Shown one piece after another: positions 13,384 to 27,180 of a DNA stretch of 64,000 bases. Source of the DNA: Aldrovandia affinis. Taxonomy: Eukaryota > Chordata > Actinopteri > Notacanthiformes > Halosauridae. Location of the stretch: positions 1,701,501 to 1,765,500 of the forward strand of contig JAINUG010000132.1 of NCBI GenBank assembly GCA_029706075.1, in the 5' to 3' direction. The number at the start of each line of letters is the position of its first letter. The stretch's first letter is position 1. Below the pieces are notes generated by a model. That model made no database searches. It was given only the letters and a program-made list of their open reading frames with translations, and was not told where the DNA came from. Both the position numbers and the translations under genes were made by a program.

Positions 13384-13885
13384 TGTGGCACCTCAAGGGG
13401 CAGGACAAGTAAATGGCTGCCTGGTCCTTTAAGTCATGGGAGCCACCGGAGCCAAAAAAGGACTACAGTTCCCAGCAACCTGCAGTCCCACACCTTATTG
13501 CACCAGCTGAAGCGAATGAAGCAATTGGGACAGCTGGCAGCTCATTCCAATTTGGGAATATATAATGGACTGCTTTTGTGTCACATTGGGGAGGGAGTAG
13601 GTTGGTGTTTTTGGAGAGTGTTTTGGATTGGTTTGGATTGGATTGGAATGTTTTGAGGGCCCTGTTTTGTGTACCGACTTGGATTGCGTGAGGAACTGGC
13701 CTGGATTTTGACATTGATTTTTAGACAAAGATAAGGATTGTGGACTTTATGTGTGCTTTTACAATTGCCCCAGACCCTTTCTGTTTTGTCAAGATTTGTT
13801 TAATAAAACCCTCGTTTTGTTTTGAATACTGCCTGTGCCCTCTGAAAAGGTCCTGGAGTGTCGCCCCACCCCAAGGGACACTACA
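13384..13885 (+). mobile_element. Solo LTR-like sequence
   Basis: It starts TGTGGCACCTCAAGG and ends CCCCAAGGGACACTACA, imperfect TG...CA-type inverted ends. It has a TATA-like TATATAA at 13559-13565, then AATAAA at 13802-13807 about 80 bases before the end: the U3-R-U5 order of an LTR, 502 bases long. No internal retroviral or retrotransposon genes and no second LTR are seen, so it would be a solo LTR. No clear target duplication. Confidence 0.58.
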
Positions 13886-14164
13886 ATAGCTACTGAAATA
13901 TTGGAAAAATATAAATATTTAAAAATATTCTACAAGGTGAAATATCTAGATACTAAATGTTCAGCTACCTCTACAGACGTAGGTTGTAGACCTTAACAAA
14001 TATTAAATTGGAACATCCAATATGTAGGGTTTAGTTCTGTCTCATCACATATGGAACATTTATCGCTACCATTCCATAAGCTTGCTCGTACCACGTCAAG
14101 CTCCACTCTTATCTGGCCACGACCTGAAAAATTCCAAACTGGATAATCCCAACAATTATCCCTC

Positions 14165-14892
14165 ACATGGAAATAAACATTCAATTGGATATTCCGGCTT
14201 AACAAATACTAAATTCTAGACATAAAATTGGCATGTAATAATCACAAAAGAGATGAAATGGAAGAAAATGATACCAAACCAAGCTTGTCTCTCTCCAAGA
14301 ACAGACACACGCAGGCGAGGTGCTAACTGGCACCAGATCATCCAAGAGAAAAACAGGACAGAGCAAGAGTAGAATTTCCCAAAATCTAAAACATCGTGTC
14401 ACCAGCAGGTCAGACTTTAAGTGTTGAAGGGGGGTTTGCTCACTCCCATAATTTACGATTTTGGGGAGAGTTCCAGCGCAAGCCAGGTTCAGTCCTTCTT
14501 TTTATATTTTTGTTTTGGATCACTTACAACCACAATATATATTTTCAAGGTTGTCATTAATATGCCCCTCTCATGTTGAGAATCGTGGCGATATCAAACA
14601 TCACTAGGGCCTGGTGAAGCCAGCTTCATTTATACCGAGATGTTGGTTGAGTTGATATTTGGGGAGGCATAATATGCTCAAGAGCATTGCTATCAAGTGA
14701 AGAGGCCAATCATACCATGTTGATGGGCCATAATTATTTTCTCCATGATCCATAATATTCAGCTCAACTGTAGGTATAAACCTGAAGTCGTGGGGTGTGG
14801 CACTGGTTCACTCACAGAGCCATAAACCTGCCAAAGATGGCCCCACTCTGTCTGCCTGCGCAGGATGGCTAAAATACGCCTCCCCGACAGGT
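14165..14892. repeat. Unclassified ~730-base repeat 'C', copy 1
   Basis: Matches the reverse complement of 62815-63590 almost end to end. Shared blocks include TAGACATAAAATTG, GAAATGGAAGAAAATGATAC, GCAAGCCAGGTTCAG, TTTTTATATTTTTGTTTTGG, GAGATGTTGGTTGAG, TAATTATTTTCTCCATGATC and CTGTCTGCCTGCGCAGGATG. There are no terminal inverted repeats, no long frame conserved between copies, and no known family that I recognise. Confidence 0.75.
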
Positions 14893-16643
14893 TAATGGAT
14901 TCAACCTAACGTCTAATGGCAGGTTTAGAAATCTCCACGTGCTGCCTTTTACAATCAGGAGTATAAATAATCTGAATCCCCAACTGGATATGTACTATAA
15001 AAATAGTACGGTGTTCATGGACGTCTTTATTTGTGGTCAAGACCGATCCGAGCAACACTTTTTCTGACAGTGCATTTTCGATCAATAGTCTGTGGTAGTT
15101 GAAGGAAGGTTCTTTTGTCCTGACAGTGGAGGTGTTTTCAATATGCACACCACAACACATGCTTCCCATGCCAGCCCCCTGACAAGTAAATGAAGGAGCT
15201 TGTCATTCACCTGTTCCTTCCCAGGTGCTGTGCCATCCCCATTCCGTCAGCATCCAACAGCCGAACAAGGCACACATTCCCAAAAATGAGCCATCACAGG
15301 GGGGGCAGGGACACAGCTGGTGGGGCTGATGTCAACGCTTACGCATAATGCGTGTGTCCAGGGTGTGCATTCAACGTTTCAGAGAGAGGAGGGATGAAAG
15401 AGTGAGAATGTACCAGAAAGACTGCAGCCTGTCACTTTACTCGCAGGAAGCTGGGGCACTGACGGTATGAAGATGTCAAGACTGACTCGGGTTTTTCCTG
15501 ACAGTGCAGCCATTTCTGTTATGAAAACATTTTGGTACAGTATGGTTGACAGGCAGTTTGGTGCATAAGGGTTTTGTATTGTCATATTTAAATTGTTTAT
15601 TTCTTATGCACATATGGGGTACATTTTGTATATATATATAAAGAAATCTTTTTATATATGTTTTAACCTTTAGGAATGATAACAATGATATGCTCACCGT
15701 CCAGTTAAGAGGTCAGATCCCTAACCCCACTCCTCTGGTTTTGCCCCCTTCACATGACCCTGGTCTGGTATGAACACCTTGATTAGGATGCCAAGCAAAT
15801 CTGATACATTTTTCTATAAATAGTAAGTTGTGGCCTAATTATTTTACTGTGCTAAAATATACAATTTCAATAATTAAGACTGAAAAATGGTTGGATTCTT
15901 TGAAAAATATACATGCATTTTTCAAGAAAAAATAGAAAAAAAATACAAATCTACGTTCCACATTCTTACATTAAATATGCACTGGCAGCACAAGATGCAG
16001 CACATCTAGAAAGTAAGCCCTTCGCTGAGCACTGCTTGCTGCCCTGAATTGCACAATTTGAGGTCTATCCTGAATTAAGGATGGGCAGGGTTATGCTGGA
16101 GGTGTAAGATGGAAGCATAATGGCTGTTTCCCTGCTGGCATTATGAGGGGTGGGAACTCAGGTCAAGTATTGGCCATCACAGTCAGTTAGACACATTGGT
16201 AACCTTTGAGACCTGTAATCGTAGTCAGGTTGTCCTTGATCAAGCAATTATTTCAGGTTGGTAAGTGATTTTCACTGCCATTATTAATGTTATTATTATT
16301 CCTCTAGATACGGTTTCCAGTAATTGGACATTTTTAATTTGTCTGAAATAATATTCATTCATAAAATAAACTTTGGCCAGCATAGCACGCTTGCTTGATT
16401 CTTAAACATGTGGTCTATGAGAATCACAAACATGCAGTAAAAATGATAGTGTTATACGAAATGATTCTAAAAAGACAAGTTGCTTTTAGTGCATACTTAG
16501 TAATTCTTGTGTTGCAGTTCTGCTGTGCCATGACATTGAGAAGCTTGAAATGTAAGAAAGGGAAATCTGTTTAGAAGTTCTCCTGTGCTATGAGTTTTAT
16601 TTTTACCCTAGTTTTATCTTACATACAGATCCCCGCTCCTCAC
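14893..16643. other. Intron, nothing recognised
   Basis: AT-rich in its second half; a TATATATATAAA tract near 15630. Confidence 0.55.
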
Positions 16644-17640
16644 GTTTGAGTGCATCTTGTACAATGCAACGCGAGTTACATAACTGTGCCAGCTTGCAGA
16701 GTGGACTATTCACAAGAAAAGGACTAGGACGCTATCAGTGCCATGAGTCTGTATCCCAGGTTACAGTCAGTGATCACATCATTGGAAACAATGAGGAATT
16801 TGAGAGGCCTGACACCCCTTTAAAGGATCCCTCATCCCTCACCTTTGACTGTACTTTGGCAGTTACTTCTACATCCTCGATAGTAGTATGGTGCCTGTTT
16901 TTTCATATGTGACAAGCCAATATATAAATATGCCCATTTATTCATGTTCCTACTTTCATAGAGTGTGATGTAGAGTCGGGCATTTGTGAACATTCCATTC
17001 ATATGACTGCATGGGACAGCGACTCCAATATCGAGCCCTTGGACAGTGGTTTTGAGACAGACAATTTCCCAATATGGCCACCAACACCAGACAGGTCTGT
17101 CATGTCTCTCATTATTAGAGTCTGACATGAACCCAGGGTCAGATATTGATGCTGTCGCTCCTCCTCCATCGGACTCAGGTCCCAATCGCCTCACCTATAC
17201 AGAGTGGTGTACTAGCTAGCTGTCATAGTTAGCTAGCTAATGCTAATAACGTAGTGCCATCTGTTTTAGTATCCGGCAGATCCTCTTCTCCATCCCACAA
17301 TCGCACATCAGTCCTGGGTATTGTGCAGAACAATCTGTAGCAAAATGCTCACTACAGATATGTGTGTGTTTGGGATCTCCCAACGACCACTTAACATCAC
17401 TCCTGGTGCATAGCACCCATTTTTCACGTTTTCCTTCTCTTTTTGCTATTGATGGGGAACCTGTGAACACTAATCCCCTTTTACTTACTTGCCGCATTAG
17501 AGTAGCCAGCCATCACACATCTACACACCATTACCTAGTAACCTCTCTCTCTATTTTGTGTTGGCTCCTGTTAGCTTTCTCCTCAGCAAATGCCCGACTC
17601 TACATCATGGAATGTTGGCAAAAATAGAACACAATTTCAA
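16644..17640. mobile_element. THAP zinc-finger transposon relic with opposed reading frames (copy 1)
   Basis: On the minus strand (17243-17497) the frame reads KREKWVLCTRSDVKWSLGDP and KHTHICSEHFATDC. These are the W, CSEHF and C positions of a THAP DNA-binding finger; the first Cys pair is not visible. On the plus strand there is a frame at 16646-16912 (EFERPDTPLKDPSSLTFDCT). After an acceptor (CTTTCATAG, ending 16960) an acidic stretch follows: ESGICEHSIHMTAWDSDSNI, then FPIWPPTPDRS. Much of 16955-17430 recurs inverted at 57640-58085. THAP fingers occur in P, Kolobok and ISL2EU/Harbinger-type transposons. Two facing frames would suit a two-gene element, but no transposase core is seen. Confidence 0.55.
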
Positions 17641-17893
17641 ATGGTTTAAAAATACAGTGTTAAATGTTTTTGGGTGGATTTGTCATATTTCACAAACGTA
17701 ATGGGCACTAGTTTGTTTTATTTCTGCAAAGTTGTTACCAGCATGTCAGATGTGCTTTAAGGTGCTGATCTTTTTTCGAGGAAAATAACGTAACTTCCGA
17801 GAAATAATGAGACAAGAAATGTGTCAAAGGATGTGCATCATCTTACACAAAACATATCAGATATTATATCAGCTGCTAGAAGCCCTGTAACTG

Positions 17894-18571
17894 TAGGGAT
17901 CCACCCGAAGTGATTTATTCACGATACGTCGATTTAATCGCTAGCCAATGGCCGCTCGTGTGGGCGTTCCCACATAAATGAGCAAAATGTACCTTTAAGG
18001 TGCGTGTCCACCAGAAGCACGAAAGCAAAGAAAGCGGCCGGAAGTCGTTCATTTTTTTTTTATGGGGGCTGACGACCGTTGGTGGCGCGAAGACAGCATG
18101 CTCAGCGATGAAAGAAAGTTGAACAGACTTTAGCTTTATGCTAATTATTGGTGATGTGGTGAAGCGATAACCAATTGGAGGGATGGACAACCTGGTTTGT
18201 ATACAGGGATGGCAGCATAAGAAGAACACATTGTGCAATATATCAGAAATAGTGGGGATCCCTGGTGACTAATTAATTACATGCAATAAAGTAGTTTCAT
18301 TGCCGGTAGCTAGCTAGAAAGTCTGTGTAATGTGAGTGTGAACGTGTTGTTCAAGTCAAATCATTTACTGTCAATGTCTTGATAGTTGTTTGCTTGCTTT
18401 GTGTTCTATGGGCTCAGCCCCGTCCACTCTGCTACAAACTTGATAGCTGGACGTGCACAACCTAACCTGCTCGTTTCCAAAAGCTGCTTGTGTGGGAATG
18501 TCCACACGACCGGTCGTTGGCTAGTGATCAAAGCGATGTCTAGTGAGAAAATCGCTTCTAGTGGATCCCTA
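17894..18571. mobile_element. MITE with ~80-base inverted ends
   Basis: The arms at 17894-17976 and 18490-18571 are inverted copies. They start TAGGGATCCAC and share CGAAGTGATTT-like, ATCGCTAGCCAA-like and GGTCGTGTGG-like blocks. TA lies at both outer edges. The interior has no transposase. The superfamily is uncertain; the element lies directly downstream of the THAP relic and might belong to it. Confidence 0.7.
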
Positions 18572-18599
18572 GGGTAACCTTGACCTTTCTAGCTAGCTA

Positions 18600-18986
18600 C
18601 TGGCAATTAACTTACTTTTCATTTCATTGCCAGTTTATTCTATTAATCCTTTTACAAAATAAAACAAACCACAAAAAAATGCTAAATCAAAAACTATTCA
18701 CTAGAGAGTAAACAGCAACAAAAACCCAGCACCTCTTCCTCAATTCCCCAAAAAACTCTCCTCAGGCATGGCAGGCTGTGCTTTTGTAAAGGCCTAACAA
18801 AGGCAATGGCTCACAGCTGAGTTGATTGCTCATTAGCCTCAGGTGAGCCTGCCTGTAGGTGAGGCCACTGCTGTCCAAGGTCCTGTAGTCCTCTCCAGGC
18901 TGTGGGAGGGAACAGGAGCACCTGACAGCAGCCAAAAGGGAGGCGCAGCCCTCTCTACTCCTCCCTCCACCTCTCCCAGTGTCACA
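18600..18986 (-). mobile_element. Possible solo LTR
   Basis: On the minus strand it starts TGTGACACTGGGAGAGG and carries GGACTACAGGACC, a motif like that in the LTR at 13384. AATAAA (18630-18650 region, minus strand) lies close to the end. The 3' boundary is unclear and no duplication was found. Confidence 0.32.
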
Positions 18987-21077
18987 GTGACCTACTCTAA
19001 AATCTGAGCAAAGTTTAGAGGAGAGGGCCTGGGCTTTCTGATGAAACCAGCTGAACTCATGCCAAATATTCTCTGTATGTAAATATTTATTAAGCTATCG
19101 TTTTAATCATTTTTTGACTTGCAATAAATATTTTCAGGGAAATGTTGTCACGTGAACATAAACGGGAAGAGCATATATAACGCATTAGGTGACAAAATGC
19201 CTTCCATAAATGCCTCATTGCATTTGACATTTTAGATGTTTAACAGAGCCTCTTATCCACAGTGACTTACAAGCGCATTAAGAATGGCAAGAATATCACA
19301 GCTAGAGCCGGAGATTAGTAAAGCCACAATAAAACTGATGCCGTCATAGAGATGCGCACCACAACACCTACAAAACAGGGGGAGGGAACGAATCATGACC
19401 GTTCACCACCAATAGATCATATAGAACCAGGACGGAGTGAACAATTACACTCTCTGAGGTCATCTCCAAAGTTACCATGAAAGAGCTAACGCGAGCAGGA
19501 AATAACACCTCCAGACTTATAAGTGGAGCTAATGATCTTGAAATTCAATTGCTGAACTCTACAGGCTGAGATTTCTGGTTGCAAGATGCCGTTAAGACTG
19601 AGGCCTTTATCTCTTTTTAATGGAGGGACTAAATTGCCTCCATACCCAGTTATTTTCATCAAATGAAAACCTTGGGGGACTACTGGCGTGTGAATGCATT
19701 ATTGTGCGGTTTGGGCCGTGGGCTAAAACATTAGGCTACTCATTGACTACTGGCATAAGCTAAAACTATAGGATGTGAAAGCTAAATCTTGTCAAATGCC
19801 CATCAAAGAAACATTCAAGGTTTTCCAACTGTTTCCACACCAGGGTTTTTATTTTCCTCCCCCGAACAGTCTTGACTTGCAGAACGCTCAGCGATCGATT
19901 AATTGTACCGAAATGGATGAATCTCACTGACGGTAATTGCCAGCTGCAGCAACTGAGACATTTGCAGCAGGGGCGCGCATTTCTGTCTTCCAGATTGATG
20001 CAGATTGTTGTCTCGCCTGTGATTGTCGCCGTGCATTTGACGTGTTCCATGCACTGGGACGCTGTCACACGCCGGGCGGCTTGAGCACTGGGAACTACGT
20101 TGGGTTTAGCATGAGCAGGTTTAAGAGATGCCGTTCTGCAAGCAGCTGGTTGGCTCCCGGAAACAACAGGTCACGCGAATTAGACCGAATTAGTGTCTTT
20201 GCTAAAATGACCTGAGACTGCATGCCATGAACAGGCGATCAATGACATTTTGTAATGACAGCCATTGACAGCCGCCGCCAGAGATCTGAAATGGTGGCAT
20301 AAGTTAACGTAGGCTCTGAAGACAGTGAAATTGTTTGAGCTCAACGTGTGTAGAATAAAGCTCTCCCGATCCATGGCAGTCCCATGTGCCCTTGTTTTGT
20401 TGATATTTCACTCAGATATGAAAACTGTCAGGTGAGACTGACGCTTCTGAGGCAGAAGAATGTACAGTATGCCTGTCACACCGGTATCCTGTGCGTTCCT
20501 CGTGCACAGAGGCCTAAATTGAATTGTATGCTTAACTGCCAAGATATGAGATACAAACTCAAAAAATCATGATGCTTTTTTTTGGCTAAAGTAAGAGGGT
20601 GTAGAGCCACAGAGACTTCAGTTTAACTGCTTAGTCAACACCCAGTACCAACAGCCAATGAGCTTCCACCAGCAGGAGAGAAAAATGGTGATGAGGAAAG
20701 GCTGCGTTCCCATGTCTGCAGTTTTCACGCGGATAAAAATGAAACGCACGGGTTGCTGCTTTTTTGAGTTTCTTTTGAAGTGTTCTTTTGGCCTGTTTGG
20801 TTACGACGAGCACACATGTGATGACATCTCATAATATGAGACCACATTTTTCCTTGTTAGGTGTATGAGTGTGCGCACTGCTATGATGGAAAGACTCAGG
20901 AGTTGTGATTGTTGAATATTAGATGTTCTGCGATGTTAATATTTTTAATGTCTTGCAGTGTATCTGCAGCATAAGCTGCCATACTGTACTATCAAAGACA
21001 ATGTATCTAACATGGTAAACAAAGTACAATACATTTACACATTTGGCTCATTTCCACACCTGGAGTGATGGACCTTG
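18987..21077. other. Intron with one LINE-end relic and a short duplicated patch
   Basis: Besides 19228-19390, the patch 19893-19966 resembles 22838-22910 (GGATGAATC, GACGGTAAT, CTGAGACAT). Confidence 0.5.
19228..19390 (-). mobile_element. Degenerate LINE 3'-end fragment
   Basis: Partner of 4493-4650. It begins CATTTGACATTTTAGATG and AACAGAGCCTCTTATCCACA, a worn version of the L2/SINE tail, then shares several blocks with the other copy. Confidence 0.55.
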
Positions 21078-21092
21078 AAAAGAATATACTGT

Positions 21093-21470
21093 GGGCCTGC
21101 AGGGTGGTGTAGCGATAAGAACGTTTGATGCTGCCAGCTAAGACCAGGCTTTGATTCCACTTAGGTCGCGCCAGTTCTGCTCTGGCAGGGAGCGCCACTA
21201 GGGGGCGGCAATTGACTGTCTGCCGCAGGGAGCGGGGAGGGAAGCCGATATGAGCTCGCTACATATAGGAGTGGTCCTGTGTGTTACGGTGACGGCTTGG
21301 CGAGTGCTGGCTCGGAGGAGGTGGTGCAGCGCCCACTACCGGTCTCAGGACTACGGCAACAGCCTCATACGAGGGAGGGGGTAATTGACATGAAAAAGAG
21401 AGGGTATAATTGGCATCTAAAAATAGGGAGAAAAATGGGGAATAGAAGCATAAACAGAAAATAAAAAAAT
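21093..21470 (+). mobile_element. tRNA-derived SINE, family 'B' (copy 2), with target duplication
   Basis: Head, body and tail match the other family B copies; the B-box is degenerate (GGCTTTGATTCC). It is flanked by a near-perfect direct repeat: AAAAGAATATACTGT at 21078-21092 and AAAAGAGTATACTGT at 21471-21485. These 15-base duplications define both ends, as expected for LINE-driven insertion. Confidence 0.88.
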
Positions 21471-21807
21471 AAAAGAGTATACTGTAACATGCAGCACATA
21501 TAACACCCAGCATATAACACCCAGCATCTAGCACCACCTGTGCCAGTCTGGAGAATCGGGGTGCTGCAGAAGATTGTTGGCTTCATCAGGAATTTTTTCA
21601 TCCGTGAACAAATCCAGGTATTGTGTCCTCATATAAATGGGCTGTGGTTCATCAGTTTATTGTTCACAAACTGACTGCGTCTGCAGAAATAGGTGGCAGT
21701 GGAAAGCGACGGCTGTGGGAAATGTTAGGAATGCATGGAGAGGGAGAGTGAGAAGTGCACACTTGTAATCTTCACAGTTAATGACACAGAAAACGATTTG
21801 TCTTTTG

Positions 21808-23077
21808 GTTATGAAACTGGAAAATGATTTCGTGTCTGTCGTGAAACAGAAAATGATTCTATAAGAATGGCGCAGTTTATGTGCTTAGGCACTCTTTTCA
21901 TTTGCATTGTATTTAATAAACTGTCTTTGCCAAGGAAACCAATGACCCTGAGGGGTTACCCTTCTGTGAACTCTCATTTCTATTGATGATGTGGTGCTGG
22001 TATTTAGAACAGCACTATCTGAATGATGCGTATGTTTAGTACAGGTTTTTGCCTAGGATTGTTCCGAACGCTTAAGAACATAAGAACATAGGAATACATA
22101 ATGACCCAAACGGGCCGTTCAGCCCATCTAGGCTCGTCATGTCCTAATCTAATGAGTATCTAGTACTGCATCTAGCCTGGACTTGAATAGCCCAAGTGTT
22201 TCTGCTTCTGTTCCCTCCTAATATCTTTAACTAATTTCCACCTGTGGCCTCTTGTTCTGCTGACCCCACTTATCTTAAAAAACTTTGGTATTTCACTTTG
22301 ATAATCCCTTTTAGGAATTTAAAAACCTCAATCAAATCCCCCCTAAGTCTCCGTTTGCTAAGCTTAAATAGATTGAGTGCCTTAAGTCTATCCTCATAAC
22401 TTTTATCTTTCATACCAGGTATCAGTTTAGTTGCCCTTCTTTGAACTTTTTCCAGAGCTTCTATATCTTTCTCGTAGTGCGGTGCCCAGAACTGCACGCA
22501 GTATTCGAAGTGAGGTCTAACAAAGGCATTATATAACCTCCTTCGATTTATACTCAATACTTTTTGCTATGTATCCCAGCATCCTGTTGGCCTTTTTCAC
22601 TGCTGTAGCGCACTGCTTTGATGCAGATAGGCTTGTGTGCATTGGACTCCCGCCGTGTAAGAGTGCAGAGATAATCTCACTGCGCAGGAAGTTGACCCTT
22701 TGTTGACATGCTCTCCGGACAGGCCCGGGTGCAGGTGCTGTCGATACTGCGGCTGCCACCACAGATGGTGCCACAGGGTCAGATCAGAGTGGGGTGGCTG
22801 GACACGGGGCGACGGCAAGCTGCTCACCAGTTAAATGCTAGCGGTGCTCATTGTTCACAGAAACGGATGAATCACTCCGACGGTAATAGTGGGCTGTAGC
22901 TACTGAGACATGGGAGGGGGGTGGTAACCCATCAGGGTTATTAGGTTTTCTTAGTAAAGACAGTTTATTACATAACATATGAATGAAAACAGTGTCTAAG
23001 CACATACACTGCATTATTCATATAGAGACATCTTCTGTTTTATTACAGACGGAAAATCATTTTCCAGTTTTCATAAC
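21808..23077. repeat. Pair of ~153-base inverted arms around a CR1 insertion
   Basis: 21808-21960 and 22923-23077 are inverted copies along their whole length: GTTATGAAA.CTGGAAAATGA, AAACAG..GATG, TATGTGCTTAG.CACT and AATAAACTGTCTTT are shared. Homology stops sharply outside both arms. Between them lie the CR1-like LINE (22072-22650) and about 270 bases of unique sequence. They could be the long inverted ends of an unknown DNA transposon. Confidence 0.75.
22072..22650 (-). mobile_element. CR1-like LINE 3' part, reverse-transcriptase end (broken)
   Basis: The minus strand reads [20 protein letters not shown], then after a frameshift [40 protein letters not shown] and [20 protein letters not shown]. 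This is the C-terminal part of a CR1-type reverse transcriptase. The shift, near 22545, comes from a few missing bases before LYNAFVRP. The 3' end at 22075-22110 has repeated AACATAAGAACATA units, an octamer-type tail usual for CR1. It lies between the inverted arms at 21808 and 22923. Confidence 0.83.
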
Positions 23078-25092
<2,015 letters not shown>

Positions 25093-25322
25093 GCAGTGTA
25101 GTGTAATGGTTAGGGAGCTGGGCTTGTAACTCAGAGTCTGCAGGTTCAATCCCAGGTGGGGCACTGCCCTTGTACCCTTGAGCTAAAGGTACTTAACCTG
25201 AATTGCTTCAGTAAAATATCCAGCGGTATAAATGGATTGTATGTAAAGAAATGTAAACTGTGTAAGTCGCTCTGGATAAGAGCGTCTGCTAAATGCCTAA
25301 AATGTAAATGTAAAATGTAAAC
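25093..25322 (+). mobile_element. tRNA-derived SINE, family 'A' (copy 2)
   Basis: Close match to the copy at 10553 across head, body and tail, ending in several AAATGTA units. The body has CAAGGTACT replaced by CTAAAGGTACT, a variant shared with the copy at 27889. No clean target duplication was found. Confidence 0.88.
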
Positions 25323-25600
25323 GTAAGAGGGGAAAAAGAAAGAGTACTCACTGTGATTGTAGTGCAATCAATCATTTATAGACCAGGCTTTGGCCATTGG
25401 TAGCACTGCCCATGCCATTGAATTGACAGGCCCCATGGTGTGAATTTGGTATTGCTGTCACCCCACCTGGAGAAGGTCTGACATACAGCCAGACTACAGA
25501 ACAAGTGAGTATTATTGGATGGATGGCACTGTGGCAACACATGTTGTTTGTTTGCTATTCTGGATCAGTGAAGAACAGAGGGAGGTCAGTACATGGATAG

Positions 25601-25639
<39 letters not shown>

Positions 25640-25655
25640 ACACACACACACACAA
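25601..25655. repeat. (CT)n(CA)n microsatellite
   Basis: About 15 CT units and then CA units with one CTCACT interruption. Confidence 0.95.
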
Positions 25656-26344
25656 GAATTTGAAGGGGTTTAATTGTATGTTGTGGGTAATAGGTGTATC
25701 CTATGCGTAAATGCTTTTCCGACATAATGAAAAGCAGCTTTGTTCGGTGAGTTGATTGAGGGAAAACGTTCCCAGAGAAATCGCACCACTGCGCCACTGC
25801 CAGACCCCTTTGCTTTCAGAAGTTCTTAATGAAATTAAATTCTTCATTAAATTCTCACTGGGTGCTGACTGTTGTAGTTGAGCTATATTGCTGTCATGGG
25901 GAAAAAAACTCTCTAAGCCACCGGATTTTTTTTTTTAAAGCTGAAAGGAAATATATCATGGTGGCATCACTGTTTCCGTGATTAAAATGAGAATGAATAC
26001 TATTCATGGGATTGTTTATTCTATGTCCTTCGGGGAAAATAGAATTTCCCTTTCATCATTTGCATAACATTTTAATGAAAAATATAATCCTTGCTTAAAT
26101 TCCCTACACAAAGTTTAGGACAAAGAACAGCAGCAGTCAACTCCAAAATTATTCATATATTTGATAAAGATGAGCAAAAAGTGCTGTATAAATAAACAAT
26201 ACAGGTAATAAGCTATATTGTATGCTCAAAAGAGTGAGTTTCCAACTCCAATTGGAAATGGGTGTTATGACCATGCACGCAGGCAGTAGGTTTGGCATCA
26301 GAAGATGGACACTTAAGTTGAAAATAACCTGTACCTTACATTAA

Positions 26345-26692
26345 GTATCTTTTTTTATTTTTTTTTTATAAAATGTTTTTGTTTCTGACTTTTTCCCAAT
26401 TTCTCCCAATTTAGCAGCCAATTACACCTTCTCTTTTTCATGTCAATCCCCCCCTCGTATTGTGAGTTCACTGTCGTAGCCTCTGAGTCAGCACTCGCCA
26501 AGCCGTCATCTGTAACACAGAGCCACTCCTATATGCAGCGAACTCATGTCGGCTTCCCTCCCCCCTCCCTGGGGCGGACAGCCAATTGCCACCCCCTAGT
26601 GGCACTCCGGGCCAGAGCCGATACTGGCCAGGCCGGGGGAATAGAACCCCAGTTGCATTGAACGTTGTAACCGCTAGACCACCCAACATCTT
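26345..26692 (-). mobile_element. tRNA-derived SINE, family 'B' (copy 3), nested in a Tc1-like element
   Basis: The order is T-rich tail at the left, the shared body with CTGGGGCGGACAGCCAATTG (26566-26585), then the tRNA-like head with a B-box of one mismatch (GGTTCTATTCC, minus strand). ATCTTT occurs at both edges, possibly the target duplication. It splits the Tc1-like element of 26134-27382, so it is younger than that element. Confidence 0.8.
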
Positions 26693-27076
26693 TGATGTTA
26701 TGGGGTTGTTTCAAATCTACTGGTCCTGGGGCTCGTGTTAACGTCAATGCAATCATGAAGTCAGCAGCAAGTGACAAGACATTTTGCCCAAATCTTTCAG
26801 CAAGACAATGATCCCAAGCATACCTCAAAGCTGACCGCAAAATTACTGTTTTTTAATGGCCATTTCAGTCTCCAGACTTGAACCCGATCCAAAATTTGTG
26901 GTTTGATTTCAGTCCACAAGTTCAGACTGAAGGATTTAAATGATTTTAAAGATTCTGTATGGAGGGATGGCCAACCCCCCAATATGTTCACCAATCTCAT
27001 CAAACTGTAGAAGACAACATTTTAACATTTATTTTTGTTGAATTTTAGTTAAAATAATGATTAAGGTGGGTCAATT

Positions 27077-27132
27077 GAAAAAAGAAATAGAAGGTATAAT
27101 TGCCAACCAAATAGGGTAAAAATCTAAAACAA

Positions 27133-27180
<48 letters not shown>
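27077..27180 (+). repeat. SINE-B-like tail followed by (AAT)n
   Basis: AAATAGAAGGTATAATTGCC and AAATAGGGTAAAAAT match the family B SINE tail without head or body, then (AAT) about 16 times from 27134. It may be the remains of another insertion, or the Tc1 interior may carry this tail. Confidence 0.55.
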
